DNA from: Caldifarciminota bacterium
Lineage (GTDB): Bacteria; Hydrothermota; UBA3073; JACQXS01; JAGMCI01
Reading direction: 5' to 3'
NCBI GenBank assembly: GCA_023129325.1
Contig: JAGMCI010000015.1
Location: 1-33,612 of the forward strand
DNA: 33,612 nucleotides
This document shows positions 24,696-32,184 of this stretch, one piece after another. The position numbers were made by a program, and so were the translations under genes. The notes under the pieces are model-generated. The model was not told where the DNA came from and did not search any database. It worked only from the letters and a program-made list of their open reading frames with translations. Every line of letters begins with the position of its first letter. The first letter of the stretch is position 1.

Positions 24696-26969
24696 TCATT
24701 CAAATAGTATTGTTTGTCCTTCTCTTTTCAATCTCCAACTATCTTGTCCTACTCGCTCTGCAATATTTTCCAATACACTCAGAACAGTTTGATGTTCTGG
24801 GGTTATCCCGTTTTTTAGAAGTGGCATAATATGAAAAATTATTTCGTCAAAATGCGATGCTTTGTTTTCTCTTTCCATTCTCCGCAAATAACTCAGTAAG
24901 TAATATTTGATGCGTAATCTGACATCAACGTTTGTTTTGAATTTAGTATCTTTAGGTATCGTAAATTGTTCTGTTTCTTCGTCGTAGTCAAAATTGTCTA
25001 TTAGTAAAGGCGTGAGGTCTGTATATTCCTTTTTAAGTAAGTCAAGGAAGCCTAATTCTAATCCTTTGATAATTAATTCATCATTGATTTGTTCCAAAGT
25101 TGCACCGTTGTTTTTTGCGATAATTCCTTCAATGGTCTGCATTACTATTTCAGCAATGTTCATTCCGAGGTTGGCTTTGAGTATTGCTCTCGGATTTTTG
25201 ACTTTACGGAAGTTAATTATTAGTTGACCCGATAAAACGGTGAATGGGTTTTGTCTTTTCTTGAAACTGGTTTGTCCATTTTTTTGCGGGACAGCTCCAA
25301 TATATTCAAAACCACAGGCTTCAGCAGTTTCTACGATTAAGTGCCAAAATTCAGGGTCTTTATGAGCGAATACAAAAGAGAGCCAACGGTCGTATTTGAG
25401 TACTCTATACATCTCTTTTATGCTTTGAGCAATGAGTTGATTGTATTCGTCCTTGCTTTTTTGTTTTTCACCACCTTCTATTGCTTCCTGTTCATAATCC
25501 TGTTCGCTTACTTCCAAGTCAAGCCAGGCAGTCCACATTACCGAAAGGTCAAGGTAAGGAATTTTCTTGCCATAAGGCGGGTCAGTATAGATATAATCCA
25601 CACTTTCTTTTGGTATCCATTTTAAGTCGGTTGCTGTTCCTTTTACAATATTAGCATCGGAAATAGTATTTTCGTTTATGAAATACTTCATTTCTTTTTT
25701 GGCAGATAAAATTTTTTGATAGCGTAATGTAAAATATTTAATTACATCAATCTCTTTGGGGTCGGGTGCAATTCTATAACGATAATAGCGAAAGGCAGAT
25801 GCATCTCCTCCGCTTATATTATCTTCAGTAGCACCTTTTGTTGTATGAAAAGTGAGATTTACTTTGGTTACAAGTCCCGAAAACATTAGCAATAAGGAAT
25901 TTCTTATGTTTTCATTTTTCTGTTTAAGAATGATTGATTTGAGCAATGCCAATTGAGCTGTTTGTTTGTCGCTAAATAATTGTTCTACAGTTCCTACATC
26001 TGAGCCTTTGGGTAAAATAAACCCCTTTGGATATTGATACTTTTTTAATGCTTTTTTTATTTCTTCTTTAGTTGTTGGTTCCTCCTTCTTGTATTCTTCT
26101 TTTACTCTTGAAAAAGCTTCTAATAATTCGGATTCTTTTACGGGTGCAATGAGCGATTGCACTAAGAAAACTGCCATCGGGTTGATATCTATACTAATAG
26201 CTTTTCGGTTATTCATTAATGATTCAATGGCAGTAACTCCACTACCACCAAAAGGGTCTAAAATCAAATCGCCCGGTTTGCTAAAGTTTTTAATATACTC
26301 TGCTACCACATTCCATGCCTGTTTAGTAAAGTAGCCGTGAACGCCAAAGTGACGTTTTGCTGCTCTTTTCTTTACTGGTATTTCTTCAAGCAGGGGACGG
26401 GTTACATAATCAAAACCGCTCTTTGCCTTTGCATAATCAACGGTTTGTTCATAAACGAATTTTTTTCCGACCTGAAAACTATCTGGGGCAAGGAACATTT
26501 TAAGTTCTTCCCAGTGATATTCTATTTCATCTATGGCAAAGTAGAGAATAGGTTCATTGGTTGATGCTGTTCGGTATAGAGCAAATTCAAGTCCATTGCA
26601 TACAGCAAAATAAGTGCTTCTAATTTCAGGATGTGAAGCATAGGAATAAACCTGCCCTACATTATCAGGGTCATTTACTTTTTCGTCAGGTGATTTAGCA
26701 TCAAGAACCCAAGCAAAATTATCGGCTACTTTCAATGAGTAGTCAGGAATAAGTTTAATTGGTATTTTTTTATTACTTCCGATTCTTAAGAATGGGTGTT
26801 CTAATGTCTTACTTCTTATAATATTTGACTGTTGATACCCAAGCTCTTTGAGAATGGGAAGAATGATTACCTCCCTTACGCTGTCTTCTTTAAAGTCAGG
26901 GTTTTCGGTTAGTGTCCGAAAATTTAGTTGTCCAAAAAGTTGTTCTTTACTTATCGTTTTTTTCTGCAT
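24696..26969 (-). CDS. fused nuclease-DNA methyltransferase
   Basis: 757 residues. The N-terminal part (about 1-160) resembles the HsdR N-terminal PD-(D/E)XK nuclease: E33, P75-D76 in IPDYSLKV, D90-A-K92 and Q106-x3-Y110. It is followed by a methyltransferase with SAM-binding LDPFGGSGVTAIE (237-249) and SIDINP, and catalytic YTDPPYGKKIPY (461-472), giving motif order I then IV. A helical C-terminal region may recognise the target. A single chain able to cut and methylate would be a type IIG-like restriction-modification enzyme, but the nuclease domain of this kind can also only support binding. No separate specificity gene is seen. Confidence 0.8.
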   Translation of the reverse strand: MQKKTISKEQLFGQLNFRTLTENPDFKEDSVREVIILPILKELGYQQSNIIRSKTLEHPFLRIGSNKKIPIKLIPDYSLKVADNFAWVLDAKSPDEKVNDPDNVGQVYSYASHPEIRSTYFAVCNGLEFALYRTASTNEPILYFAIDEIEYHWEELKMFLAPDSFQVGKKFVYEQTVDYAKAKSGFDYVTRPLLEEIPVKKRAAKRHFGVHGYFTKQAWNVVAEYIKNFSKPGDLILDPFGGSGVTAIESLMNNRKAISIDINPMAVFLVQSLIAPVKESELLEAFSRVKEEYKKEEPTTKEEIKKALKKYQYPKGFILPKGSDVGTVEQLFSDKQTAQLALLKSIILKQKNENIRNSLLLMFSGLVTKVNLTFHTTKGATEDNISGGDASAFRYYRYRIAPDPKEIDVIKYFTLRYQKILSAKKEMKYFINENTISDANIVKGTATDLKWIPKESVDYIYTDPPYGKKIPYLDLSVMWTAWLDLEVSEQDYEQEAIEGGEKQKSKDEYNQLIAQSIKEMYRVLKYDRWLSFVFAHKDPEFWHLIVETAEACGFEYIGAVPQKNGQTSFKKRQNPFTVLSGQLIINFRKVKNPRAILKANLGMNIAEIVMQTIEGIIAKNNGATLEQINDELIIKGLELGFLDLLKKEYTDLTPLLIDNFDYDEETEQFTIPKDTKFKTNVDVRLRIKYYLLSYLRRMERENKASHFDEIIFHIMPLLKNGITPEHQTVLSVLENIAERVGQDSWRLKREGQTILFE

Positions 26970-27005
26970 TTTTAAATACAGATTATCTGTTAGCTGATAT
27001 ATTGT

Positions 27006-27033
27006 ATTGTAAAGTGGGAATGGGAAAAGTCAA
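27006..27033 (-). promoter_or_regulatory. promoter of the nuclease-methyltransferase gene
   Basis: TTGACT (27028-27033), 16 bases, TACAAT (27006-27011) on the minus strand, about 37 bases before the ATG at 26969. It suggests this gene is transcribed apart from the lexA-headed run upstream. Confidence 0.5.
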
Positions 27034-27110
27034 TATATATTTCAATCACTCCTCACTTTGCTATTTCTTATCTTGCTTCAAACTTTAACTTTCTTTAGGT
27101 CTACAACTAA

Positions 27111-27308
27111 CTAAAAACCGTATTCTTTTTCCCATTCTCTGGCGGCTTCTTCTGTAGTGCGATTCCCGACTTGAACTATATGACCTTTTGGCCATTTCTG
27201 TTGATGTTGCTTCTCTCTACGCTCTAAGTCTGTGGTTATGCCACCGTGCACAATTTTGTTGCCGACCTTGAAAACATACTTAGCCCAAATACGTGGTTCA
27301 TTAGCCAT
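27111..27308 (-). CDS. small GIY-YIG-like protein
   Basis: 65 residues: WAKYVFKVGNKIVHGGITTD followed by LERREKQHQQKW. The pattern of a first strand, a second strand ending G-x-T, then D-L-x-R-R-x-x-x-H is that of a minimal GIY-YIG nuclease fold, with GIY replaced by YVF and GITT in place of YIG. Glu residues near the C-terminus (EEAAREWEKE) could be the catalytic acid. A strong AAGGAGGTG lies ahead of the ATG. It is the last gene of the lexA-headed run, 12 bases after a second GIY-YIG-like gene. Confidence 0.65.
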   Translation of the reverse strand: MANEPRIWAKYVFKVGNKIVHGGITTDLERREKQHQQKWPKGHIVQVGNRTTEEAAREWEKEYGF

Positions 27309-27320
27309 AATTACACCTCC

Positions 27321-27566
27321 TTAAAAGATATAAACCCAGTTAGCTTCACCACGACCTCCACCAGCTCCCTTGCAGTCTTTATCAAGAAAGTATTTCTCAA
27401 TTCGCCTTGCTACTGCTTCGGTGGAAGCATCCCATTGGTGCCAGTACTTGGGATTACCGTGTTCTTGTTTCCGTTCATCTGGACGGTCTGTGACACCAAT
27501 TGTCCAGCTTGAATATGCTGTTCCAATATGAGATTTGATTGCTGACATAATGTTTTCTTCAGTCAT
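27321..27566 (-). CDS. second small GIY-YIG-like protein
   Basis: 81 residues, YSSWTIGVTDRPDERKQEHG followed by a helical segment EAVARRIEKYFLDK and a glycine-rich GAGGGRGEANWVYIF end. The WTIGVTDRPxxR core again recalls the GIY-YIG fold (strand, G-x-T, Arg). It is only distantly similar to its neighbour. A strong GGAGGTGA precedes the ATG. I call it nuclease-like by pattern; activity is not shown. Confidence 0.5.
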   Translation of the reverse strand: MTEENIMSAIKSHIGTAYSSWTIGVTDRPDERKQEHGNPKYWHQWDASTEAVARRIEKYFLDKDCKGAGGGRGEANWVYIF

Positions 27567-27646
27567 TTTATCTCACCTCCTTTCAAAAGAATACATCTAA
27601 TATTAAAATCCACTAATAAAAACAAATCTCTCTTTTTTATAAAAAG

Positions 27647-28165
27647 TTATTTTTCACGACATTCAGGTCGTGTTGGAACGCTACCTTTAAACTCAGAACT
27701 TTTGGTTTTTACAATACAAAATGCATATGTTCCAGCTTTGAGATAGGAATGGTTGCCTACAGTAAAGCCACTGTCTTCAGGAACATATTGACAATAGATT
27801 ACCAAACGTAAAGTGTCATCTGTTAATTCTTTAACCTTTTTCGCATTTAATATTTCCCCACAAGGTTCTCCTATTTCCACATTTCTATCAACTCCTTTAT
27901 GCTCTTTTGAAGGGCACCTGAAAATAATGCCATCTCTTTCTGTCTCTTTAAACGCAACTGTTTCTAAACTACATTCTGTGAGTAGTCGAACAACTTCTGA
28001 GCATTCATCGAACCACATTATTCGTTCTGTTTTAGTCCAATAAACAAGATGTTTTCGCATTTTCTCTTGGGAGTCTTTACTTTCAAGACTACCATAATAG
28101 GTATATTGAGTACAACCAACAAAAATAAGAATAAGTAACAACAATAAATAAGCTTTTCTCTTCAT
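27647..28165 (-). CDS. lipoprotein of unknown function
   Basis: 172 residues with a lipoprotein signal (MKRKAYLLLLLILIFVGC). The mature part is Cys-rich: DECSEVVRLLTEC, FRCPSKEHKG, GEPCGEIL, VIYCQYV, FCIVK and PECREK, enough for several disulfides outside the cytoplasm. GGAGGG lies four bases before the ATG at 28165; a GTG one codon earlier is less likely. It follows the alpha/beta hydrolase gene by about 14 bases and so belongs to the same transcript. Confidence 0.7.
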   Translation of the reverse strand: MKRKAYLLLLLILIFVGCTQYTYYGSLESKDSQEKMRKHLVYWTKTERIMWFDECSEVVRLLTECSLETVAFKETERDGIIFRCPSKEHKGVDRNVEIGEPCGEILNAKKVKELTDDTLRLVIYCQYVPEDSGFTVGNHSYLKAGTYAFCIVKTKSSEFKGSVPTRPECREK

Positions 28166-28179
28166 CACTCCCTCCTATA

Positions 28180-29007
28180 TTAAGTTGTAATTAAAGAAAT
28201 TAAATCATCTCCAAGACCAGAATCATTCCAATAACTTACATGTGCTCCTAACCAAGCTTGTTTACCTGGGTCAACAACACGGTCCTGGATAACCCAACCA
28301 GAATTAAGATTTGTGGAAAATTTCTCTGCAATCTGATATTTTTCAACAGGCTTTCCATAGAAACTGCCTGAGACCACAGGGTCTGTACGTGCCCAGTAAT
28401 TTCTCCAACGAAAATGGTTAGCTCCGGGTTTGAAATTTTCTACAGTATTTCTATTAAACATAGATAGACCAATAGGAGACCCTAAAGTCACTAATGCCTG
28501 AACAGGCCATGTGCGTCTGTCGTTGCGATTAAAATATTTTTCATTTTTAATAAGTTCATTAACGGCATCAAATGCATAAATCGTGCCGAGACTGTGAGCT
28601 ACTATATAGAGAGGGTTGCCCTGTTCATAAATACTTTCAATTTTACTTATAAGCCCATCCCGTATAGTTGCTGCAGTATTTCCTTCCTGTAGATTTATTA
28701 CTACATCTCCAATAACATCTACACCTTTTTCAACAATTTTACCTAATAATTCTCCTATAAGTACTTTATTTAACAATCGTTCTAAAAAGAATCCAAACAC
28801 CTTTTTCAACTTACTTTGAGCATCATCATTGATATTCTCGTATCTATACATTTCTGTTTCAAATCGAACTACTGGAAGTTGTTCAGGGGTAAGCCGAGAA
28901 AGAATAAGTTTTTCAATATCTTCATGAGAATTTATATCTTTGTCTTCTCCTGCTTGAACTCCATGTACAACTAAAATTTTTCTTGGTTTTCCAGGGTCAA
29001 CACTCAT
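28180..29007 (-). CDS. alpha/beta hydrolase (lipase/esterase-like)
   Basis: 275 residues without a signal peptide. ILVVHGVQAG is the oxyanion strand-turn, the nucleophile elbow is AHSLGT (Ser139), and D209 in RTDPV and H256 in GAHVSYW complete a plausible triad. A long helical insertion (about 60-120, with LLNKVLIGELLGKIVEKG) forms a lid-like region. The order and spacing fit serine lipases or esterases. AAGGAGG sits ahead of the ATG. It lies within the ART/macro run, so it may be an effector acting on lipid, or serve to remove an ester-linked modification; both are guesses. Confidence 0.75.
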   Translation of the reverse strand: MSVDPGKPRKILVVHGVQAGEDKDINSHEDIEKLILSRLTPEQLPVVRFETEMYRYENINDDAQSKLKKVFGFFLERLLNKVLIGELLGKIVEKGVDVIGDVVINLQEGNTAATIRDGLISKIESIYEQGNPLYIVAHSLGTIYAFDAVNELIKNEKYFNRNDRRTWPVQALVTLGSPIGLSMFNRNTVENFKPGANHFRWRNYWARTDPVVSGSFYGKPVEKYQIAEKFSTNLNSGWVIQDRVVDPGKQAWLGAHVSYWNDSGLGDDLISLITT

Positions 29008-29021
29008 TTTTTCCTCCTTTT

Positions 29022-29240
29022 TTAAATTTTATCCACTATCTCTTTCTTATCAAAAAATTCAAGAGCTTCAAGTCTATCTTTTTTTACCACATCCTCAGTT
29101 ATCTGATCCCATACTATCTCTTTAAATTCCTCATTTCCTAAATTTATTCCCGTGGATTTTAGAGCATCTACCCAATCGTTAGAATACCCTTCCACATGTT
29201 TACCTATTCCATAAATAGCGTATCTATTGAGAACAGGCAT
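29022..29240 (-). CDS. 72-aa protein resembling the start of a hydrolase
   Basis: MPVLNRYAIYGIGKHVEGYS followed by a short acidic helical tail. The 'hxxxGIGxxxxGYSxxWVDAL' opening resembles the first strand and oxyanion loop of alpha/beta hydrolases, but the nucleophile and the other triad residues are missing. It lies 14 bases before the full hydrolase gene, so it may be a remnant of a duplicated hydrolase or a small partner subunit. No clear Shine-Dalgarno sequence. Confidence 0.5.
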   Translation of the reverse strand: MPVLNRYAIYGIGKHVEGYSNDWVDALKSTGINLGNEEFKEIVWDQITEDVVKKDRLEALEFFDKKEIVDKI

Positions 29241-29252
29241 TAGTATTTATCT

Positions 29253-29624
29253 TTACGTGTAAAGTAAGTTTAAGGAACATTTTTCACAAGGTTTTAATGA
29301 ACATTCAGTTTTTTTACCTTTATCCACCAATGTAAATTTTGTAATTGAACCGATGGGAACCAAGTAAACATGCTCTCTCGGACATTTTTTTACATAAACC
29401 TCAGGAATACTGAGCTTTATATAATATCCGATTCTATAGGTCATAAAGGTATTTTGCCAACAACATTTCATTATTTGTTTATCACATGCAGTTGGTGCTA
29501 AATCTGTGAAATAGTGTCCTTTGCCGTAGGTCGCATCTACCACTGTATCTGTTGAAGGAATCAAATTACCAGAACTTGAGATACCATTATATCCCACAAA
29601 ATCTGTATAATGATAAAGAATCAT
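29253..29624 (-). CDS. HYD1-type ADP-ribosyltransferase-like protein, soluble
   Basis: 123 residues. ILYHYTDFVGYNGISSSGNL, then IPS and YGKGHYFTDLAP, follow the Tox-ART-HYD1 pattern: His5 of YHYT and Tyr38 of HYFT would hold NAD+, and the third acidic residue is not certain. The protein has no signal peptide or membrane segment. The C-terminus is Cys-rich (C54, C55, C81, C108, C113, C116), ending CSLKPCEKC, a possible metal site. A good AAGGAG lies eight bases from the ATG. The gene directly follows the soluble macrodomain gene. Confidence 0.65.
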   Translation of the reverse strand: MILYHYTDFVGYNGISSSGNLIPSTDTVVDATYGKGHYFTDLAPTACDKQIMKCCWQNTFMTYRIGYYIKLSIPEVYVKKCPREHVYLVPIGSITKFTLVDKGKKTECSLKPCEKCSLNLLYT

Positions 29625-29641
29625 TTTAGAATCTCCTTGTT

Positions 29642-30148
29642 TTAATCTTTTTCTAACTCCTGTTTTACTATATCAAATACTTGGTATGCAGTATCGTCAT
29701 AAAGACAAAATATAACTTCTTTAGGAATATTATTTTTAGCAAGAAATTCCTTAGTGGTTTTTAGCATAATTTTAGCACATTTATCCAAAGGATACCCAAA
29801 AATACCTGTAGATATAGCCGGGAAAGCTATTGATTCTAATTTATGTTCTTGTGCTATTTTTAGGCTATTTAGGGTAGCGTTTAAAAGTTTGTTATCCTCA
29901 TTTCCTTCTCCCATTCTTGGTCCAACAGCGTGAATAATATATTTGGCTTTTAAATGGCCACCTGTAGTTATAACTGCCTCTCCTACTGGAGCAAATCCAA
30001 TTTTATCACATTCATCCTGTATTGACTGCCCACCTTTTCTCAAGATTGCACCAGCGACACCACCACCCAACTGTAAATGTGAATTAGCAGCGTTTACAAT
30101 GGCATCAACATCAAGTTCAGTTATATCACCCTGAATAAGTTTTATCAT
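29642..30148 (-). CDS. macrodomain protein (ADP-ribose binding/hydrolysing)
   Basis: 168 residues, one complete macrodomain: IQGDIT at the start, NAAN (19-22), the loop LGGGVAGAI (27-35), HAVGP, and AISTGIFGYP (111-120). It resembles the archaeal Af1521 type, with Ala where MacroD-type enzymes have the Asp of GGGVDG. Such proteins bind ADP-ribose and often remove it from proteins or nucleic acid. The ATG follows the stop codon of the tail-anchored ART-like gene without a gap, and a soluble ART-like gene comes next; a role in reversing or limiting those enzymes is the obvious inference. Confidence 0.92.
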   Translation of the reverse strand: MIKLIQGDITELDVDAIVNAANSHLQLGGGVAGAILRKGGQSIQDECDKIGFAPVGEAVITTGGHLKAKYIIHAVGPRMGEGNEDNKLLNATLNSLKIAQEHKLESIAFPAISTGIFGYPLDKCAKIMLKTTKEFLAKNNIPKEVIFCLYDDTAYQVFDIVKQELEKD

Positions 30149-30589
30149 TTAATTAGATAATGCCCAAAGTCCAAGTCCGATTAAGACAATAACTCCCAAT
30201 ACTCCCCATAAATTTTTTATTGGTTTATGCCCACCTCGCAAATATTTTATTGCCTGCTTTTTTGATTGTGTATAAGTATAGGTTAATGTCAAGTCTATAC
30301 TCTCATCTTGAATTGCATCTATTTTAAGTCTATAAACATTAGGACGACAATAATGAAGTAAACTGTCGTCTATTTCAAAGGCTAAATATCTTTTGCATTT
30401 TGTTGGTTCATCTTTTAACCAAATAGCATTTTGAAGTTTTTTATCTTCTGTTTCGGGTGACAACTTTGTAAAATACCATCCTTCACCAAAGGCAGTATCC
30501 ATTTGAGGGTTAAGATAAGATGGAAAAAACTTTTTAGAAGAAATTATATTATTATATGCTTCTATTGATGTGTAATGATAAACTATCAT
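30149..30589 (-). CDS. HYD1-type ADP-ribosyltransferase-like protein, tail-anchored
   Basis: 146 residues. MIVYHYTSIEAYNNIISSKK and FGEGWYFTKLSPE match the same H...Y pattern as the 29253 gene (His5, Tyr39), and FPS follows at the same place. A middle part (CKRYLAFEIDDSLLHYCRPN) is different. It ends in one hydrophobic helix (about 127-144, LWGVLGVIVLIGLGLWAL), so the enzyme domain would be held at the membrane, probably facing the cytoplasm. It overlaps the membrane macro-like gene by four bases (ATGA), indicating coupled translation. Confidence 0.65.
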   Translation of the reverse strand: MIVYHYTSIEAYNNIISSKKFFPSYLNPQMDTAFGEGWYFTKLSPETEDKKLQNAIWLKDEPTKCKRYLAFEIDDSLLHYCRPNVYRLKIDAIQDESIDLTLTYTYTQSKKQAIKYLRGGHKPIKNLWGVLGVIVLIGLGLWALSN

Positions 30590-31449
30590 TGTTTTAAACT
30601 ATTTAAAAAACTTGCGTTTATTTCTTTGCTGTCTATCTCTCGGATAAAAATAAAAACATTTTTAACATGATTAAATTGTTTTGCATAAAATTTTATGCAT
30701 AAAACAAGAAGATTCAAGGCTTCTGTCTTGCCCATCCCACCGTGCCCACTCCCAATAATAGGAAAGCATAGATTTGCTATACGCTTATCTGCTGTCTCTT
30801 GAAAAACATTATGGACACAATTATCTATAGTGCTTGGGGTTGTGTAAAATCCTTTTCCTGTACATTTTTCTGTTGACGCAACCAAAATGAGTTTTGCAGG
30901 AATACTATATTTATCTGGTAAAATTATAATTGTTGATAGTTCATATCGTCCAGAACTTAATGGGGAAATATGGTTTTCTGCTAATATTTCCTGTAATTGT
31001 GTATTAAAGTTTAAAATTTTACTGCTATGATGTTTATTAAAAAATGAGCCTAATACTGATTTAGTATCTGTAATACATTCATCTGTGAAAGTTGTATTTA
31101 CAGGTAAAACAAATGCAGTGTCTTCACCATTAATATCAGCATCTTGCAGATTTCCAATTCTTATAATAAGAGATACCTGAGAGAACTCTATTTTTGTTTT
31201 ATCTTTTAATTTTTTTATAATTCTTGATTTGAAAAATACTATAACTGTCAATAGAAACAACAGAGCCGTGAGTCCTACAAAAAACCAGTTAGGTTGCTGT
31301 GTTGGAAATGTCCATTGTTTTCCTTTGTAAGATATAAAAGAAGATAGTAGAGAAACAAAAGCAAGGACTGCTAATAAGTTCGGAAACTTGTCAATTACTA
31401 CTCGCCAAAGATATTCTCTAAAAATTTTAGGTATTTGTGTTTCGTCCAT
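30586..31449 (-). CDS. membrane-anchored macro-like protein
   Basis: 287 residues. Two membrane helices (about 25-42 and 55-73) and a basic linker precede a cytoplasmic domain with AFVLPVNTTF (113-121), KLILVASTEKCTGKGFY and FPIIGSGHGGMGKTEALNLL, the last being a macrodomain-type phosphate loop. The arrangement resembles the 'TM-macro' proteins (DUF6430 type) known from defence contexts. The canonical NAAN is replaced by PVNTTF, so binding rather than hydrolysis is possible. It is the first gene after lexA, with 61 bases between and no promoter that I can see. Confidence 0.65.
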   Translation of the reverse strand: MDETQIPKIFREYLWRVVIDKFPNLLAVLAFVSLLSSFISYKGKQWTFPTQQPNWFFVGLTALLFLLTVIVFFKSRIIKKLKDKTKIEFSQVSLIIRIGNLQDADINGEDTAFVLPVNTTFTDECITDTKSVLGSFFNKHHSSKILNFNTQLQEILAENHISPLSSGRYELSTIIILPDKYSIPAKLILVASTEKCTGKGFYTTPSTIDNCVHNVFQETADKRIANLCFPIIGSGHGGMGKTEALNLLVLCIKFYAKQFNHVKNVFIFIREIDSKEINASFLNSLKQ

Positions 31450-31510
31450 TCTATTTAATCTCTGATACTTATGTAGATTTTTATCTTTGATTTCATAACT
31501 TTATATATTT

Positions 31511-32146
31511 TCACTCTTCTGTTACTTTCGGTATTGAGGTAATCACAATTCCTTGAATTTGGAAATCTCTGGTTAAGATAATAGGCTTATGCTGTTCGTT
31601 TGTGGACCTTGGTTTTAATACAATTGTCTTGCCAGAAAAATGGAATTCTTTTATAGTCGCTTCATCATCAATTAAGGCAACAATAATATCTCCATTATCT
31701 GCTATGATTTGCTGACGCACTAAAACTAAGTCACCATCATTGATGCCTTTTTCATTCATAGAATCACCCTTAGCCCTCAATAAAAAATATTTAGATGATG
31801 GACGAGCCCATTTCGTAGATACCGGAAACATCGCCTCAATATTTTCCTCTGCAAGTATCGGTGTACCACAAGCAACTACACCTACCAAAGGTATATCAAC
31901 TGTTTGAGCACGTGTTTCATCATCATCTAAGTTTTTGACAATCTGAAGCTTTTTGCTGTCTGATTTGCGCTGCAAAATCCCCTTCTTTATTAAACTATCA
32001 ATAATTAATGAAATGGAACGTGGTGACTGATAGCCCATAGAGGTCATAAGCTCACGTATAGACGGGGCTTGCCCCTTGTGCATTATTGAATTGCGAATAT
32101 GGCGGATTGCCTCTAATTCTTTATTAGATAGTTTTTCACTTTTCAT
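31511..32146 (-). CDS. lexA: LexA-type SOS repressor
   Basis: 211 residues: an N-terminal winged helix (about 8-60, with APSIRELMTSMGYQSPRSIS) and a C-terminal S24 autoprotease with Ser129 in AKGDSMNEKGI and Lys166 in EATIKEF. The cleavage loop reads VVACGTPILAEENIE, so the scissile bond would be Cys93-Gly94, as in UmuD, instead of Ala-Gly. All parts needed for RecA-stimulated self-cleavage are present. It heads the ART/macro run; whether it is the cell's only LexA cannot be told here. Confidence 0.92.
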   Translation of the reverse strand: MKSEKLSNKELEAIRHIRNSIMHKGQAPSIRELMTSMGYQSPRSISLIIDSLIKKGILQRKSDSKKLQIVKNLDDDETRAQTVDIPLVGVVACGTPILAEENIEAMFPVSTKWARPSSKYFLLRAKGDSMNEKGINDGDLVLVRQQIIADNGDIIVALIDDEATIKEFHFSGKTIVLKPRSTNEQHKPIILTRDFQIQGIVITSIPKVTEE

Positions 32147-32155
32147 TATATATAC

Positions 32156-32184
32156 ACTATAATACAGAAAGTATACTTTGTCAA
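32156..32184 (-). promoter_or_regulatory. lexA promoter with a candidate operator
   Basis: TTGACA (32179-32184), 17 bases, TATAGT (32156-32161) on the minus strand; the ATG follows after nine bases, so the mRNA is nearly leaderless. The spacer is filled by two overlapping dyads: ATAC-N5-GTAT (32162-32174) and the perfect palindrome AAGTATACTT (32169-32178). A repressor bound there would block RNA polymerase, the usual way LexA controls its own gene. Confidence 0.6.

Noticed and set aside
24492-26969. Frameshift splitting one methyltransferase into two frames
   Set aside because: The short frame has its own N-terminus and its own catalytic motif of a different class (TSPTYW before any SAM motif), so it is a second gene, not a continuation.
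27111-32146. Prophage or transposon carrying the lexA-headed run
   Set aside because: I found no integrase, transposase, phage structural gene, tRNA target or flanking direct repeat within the window.
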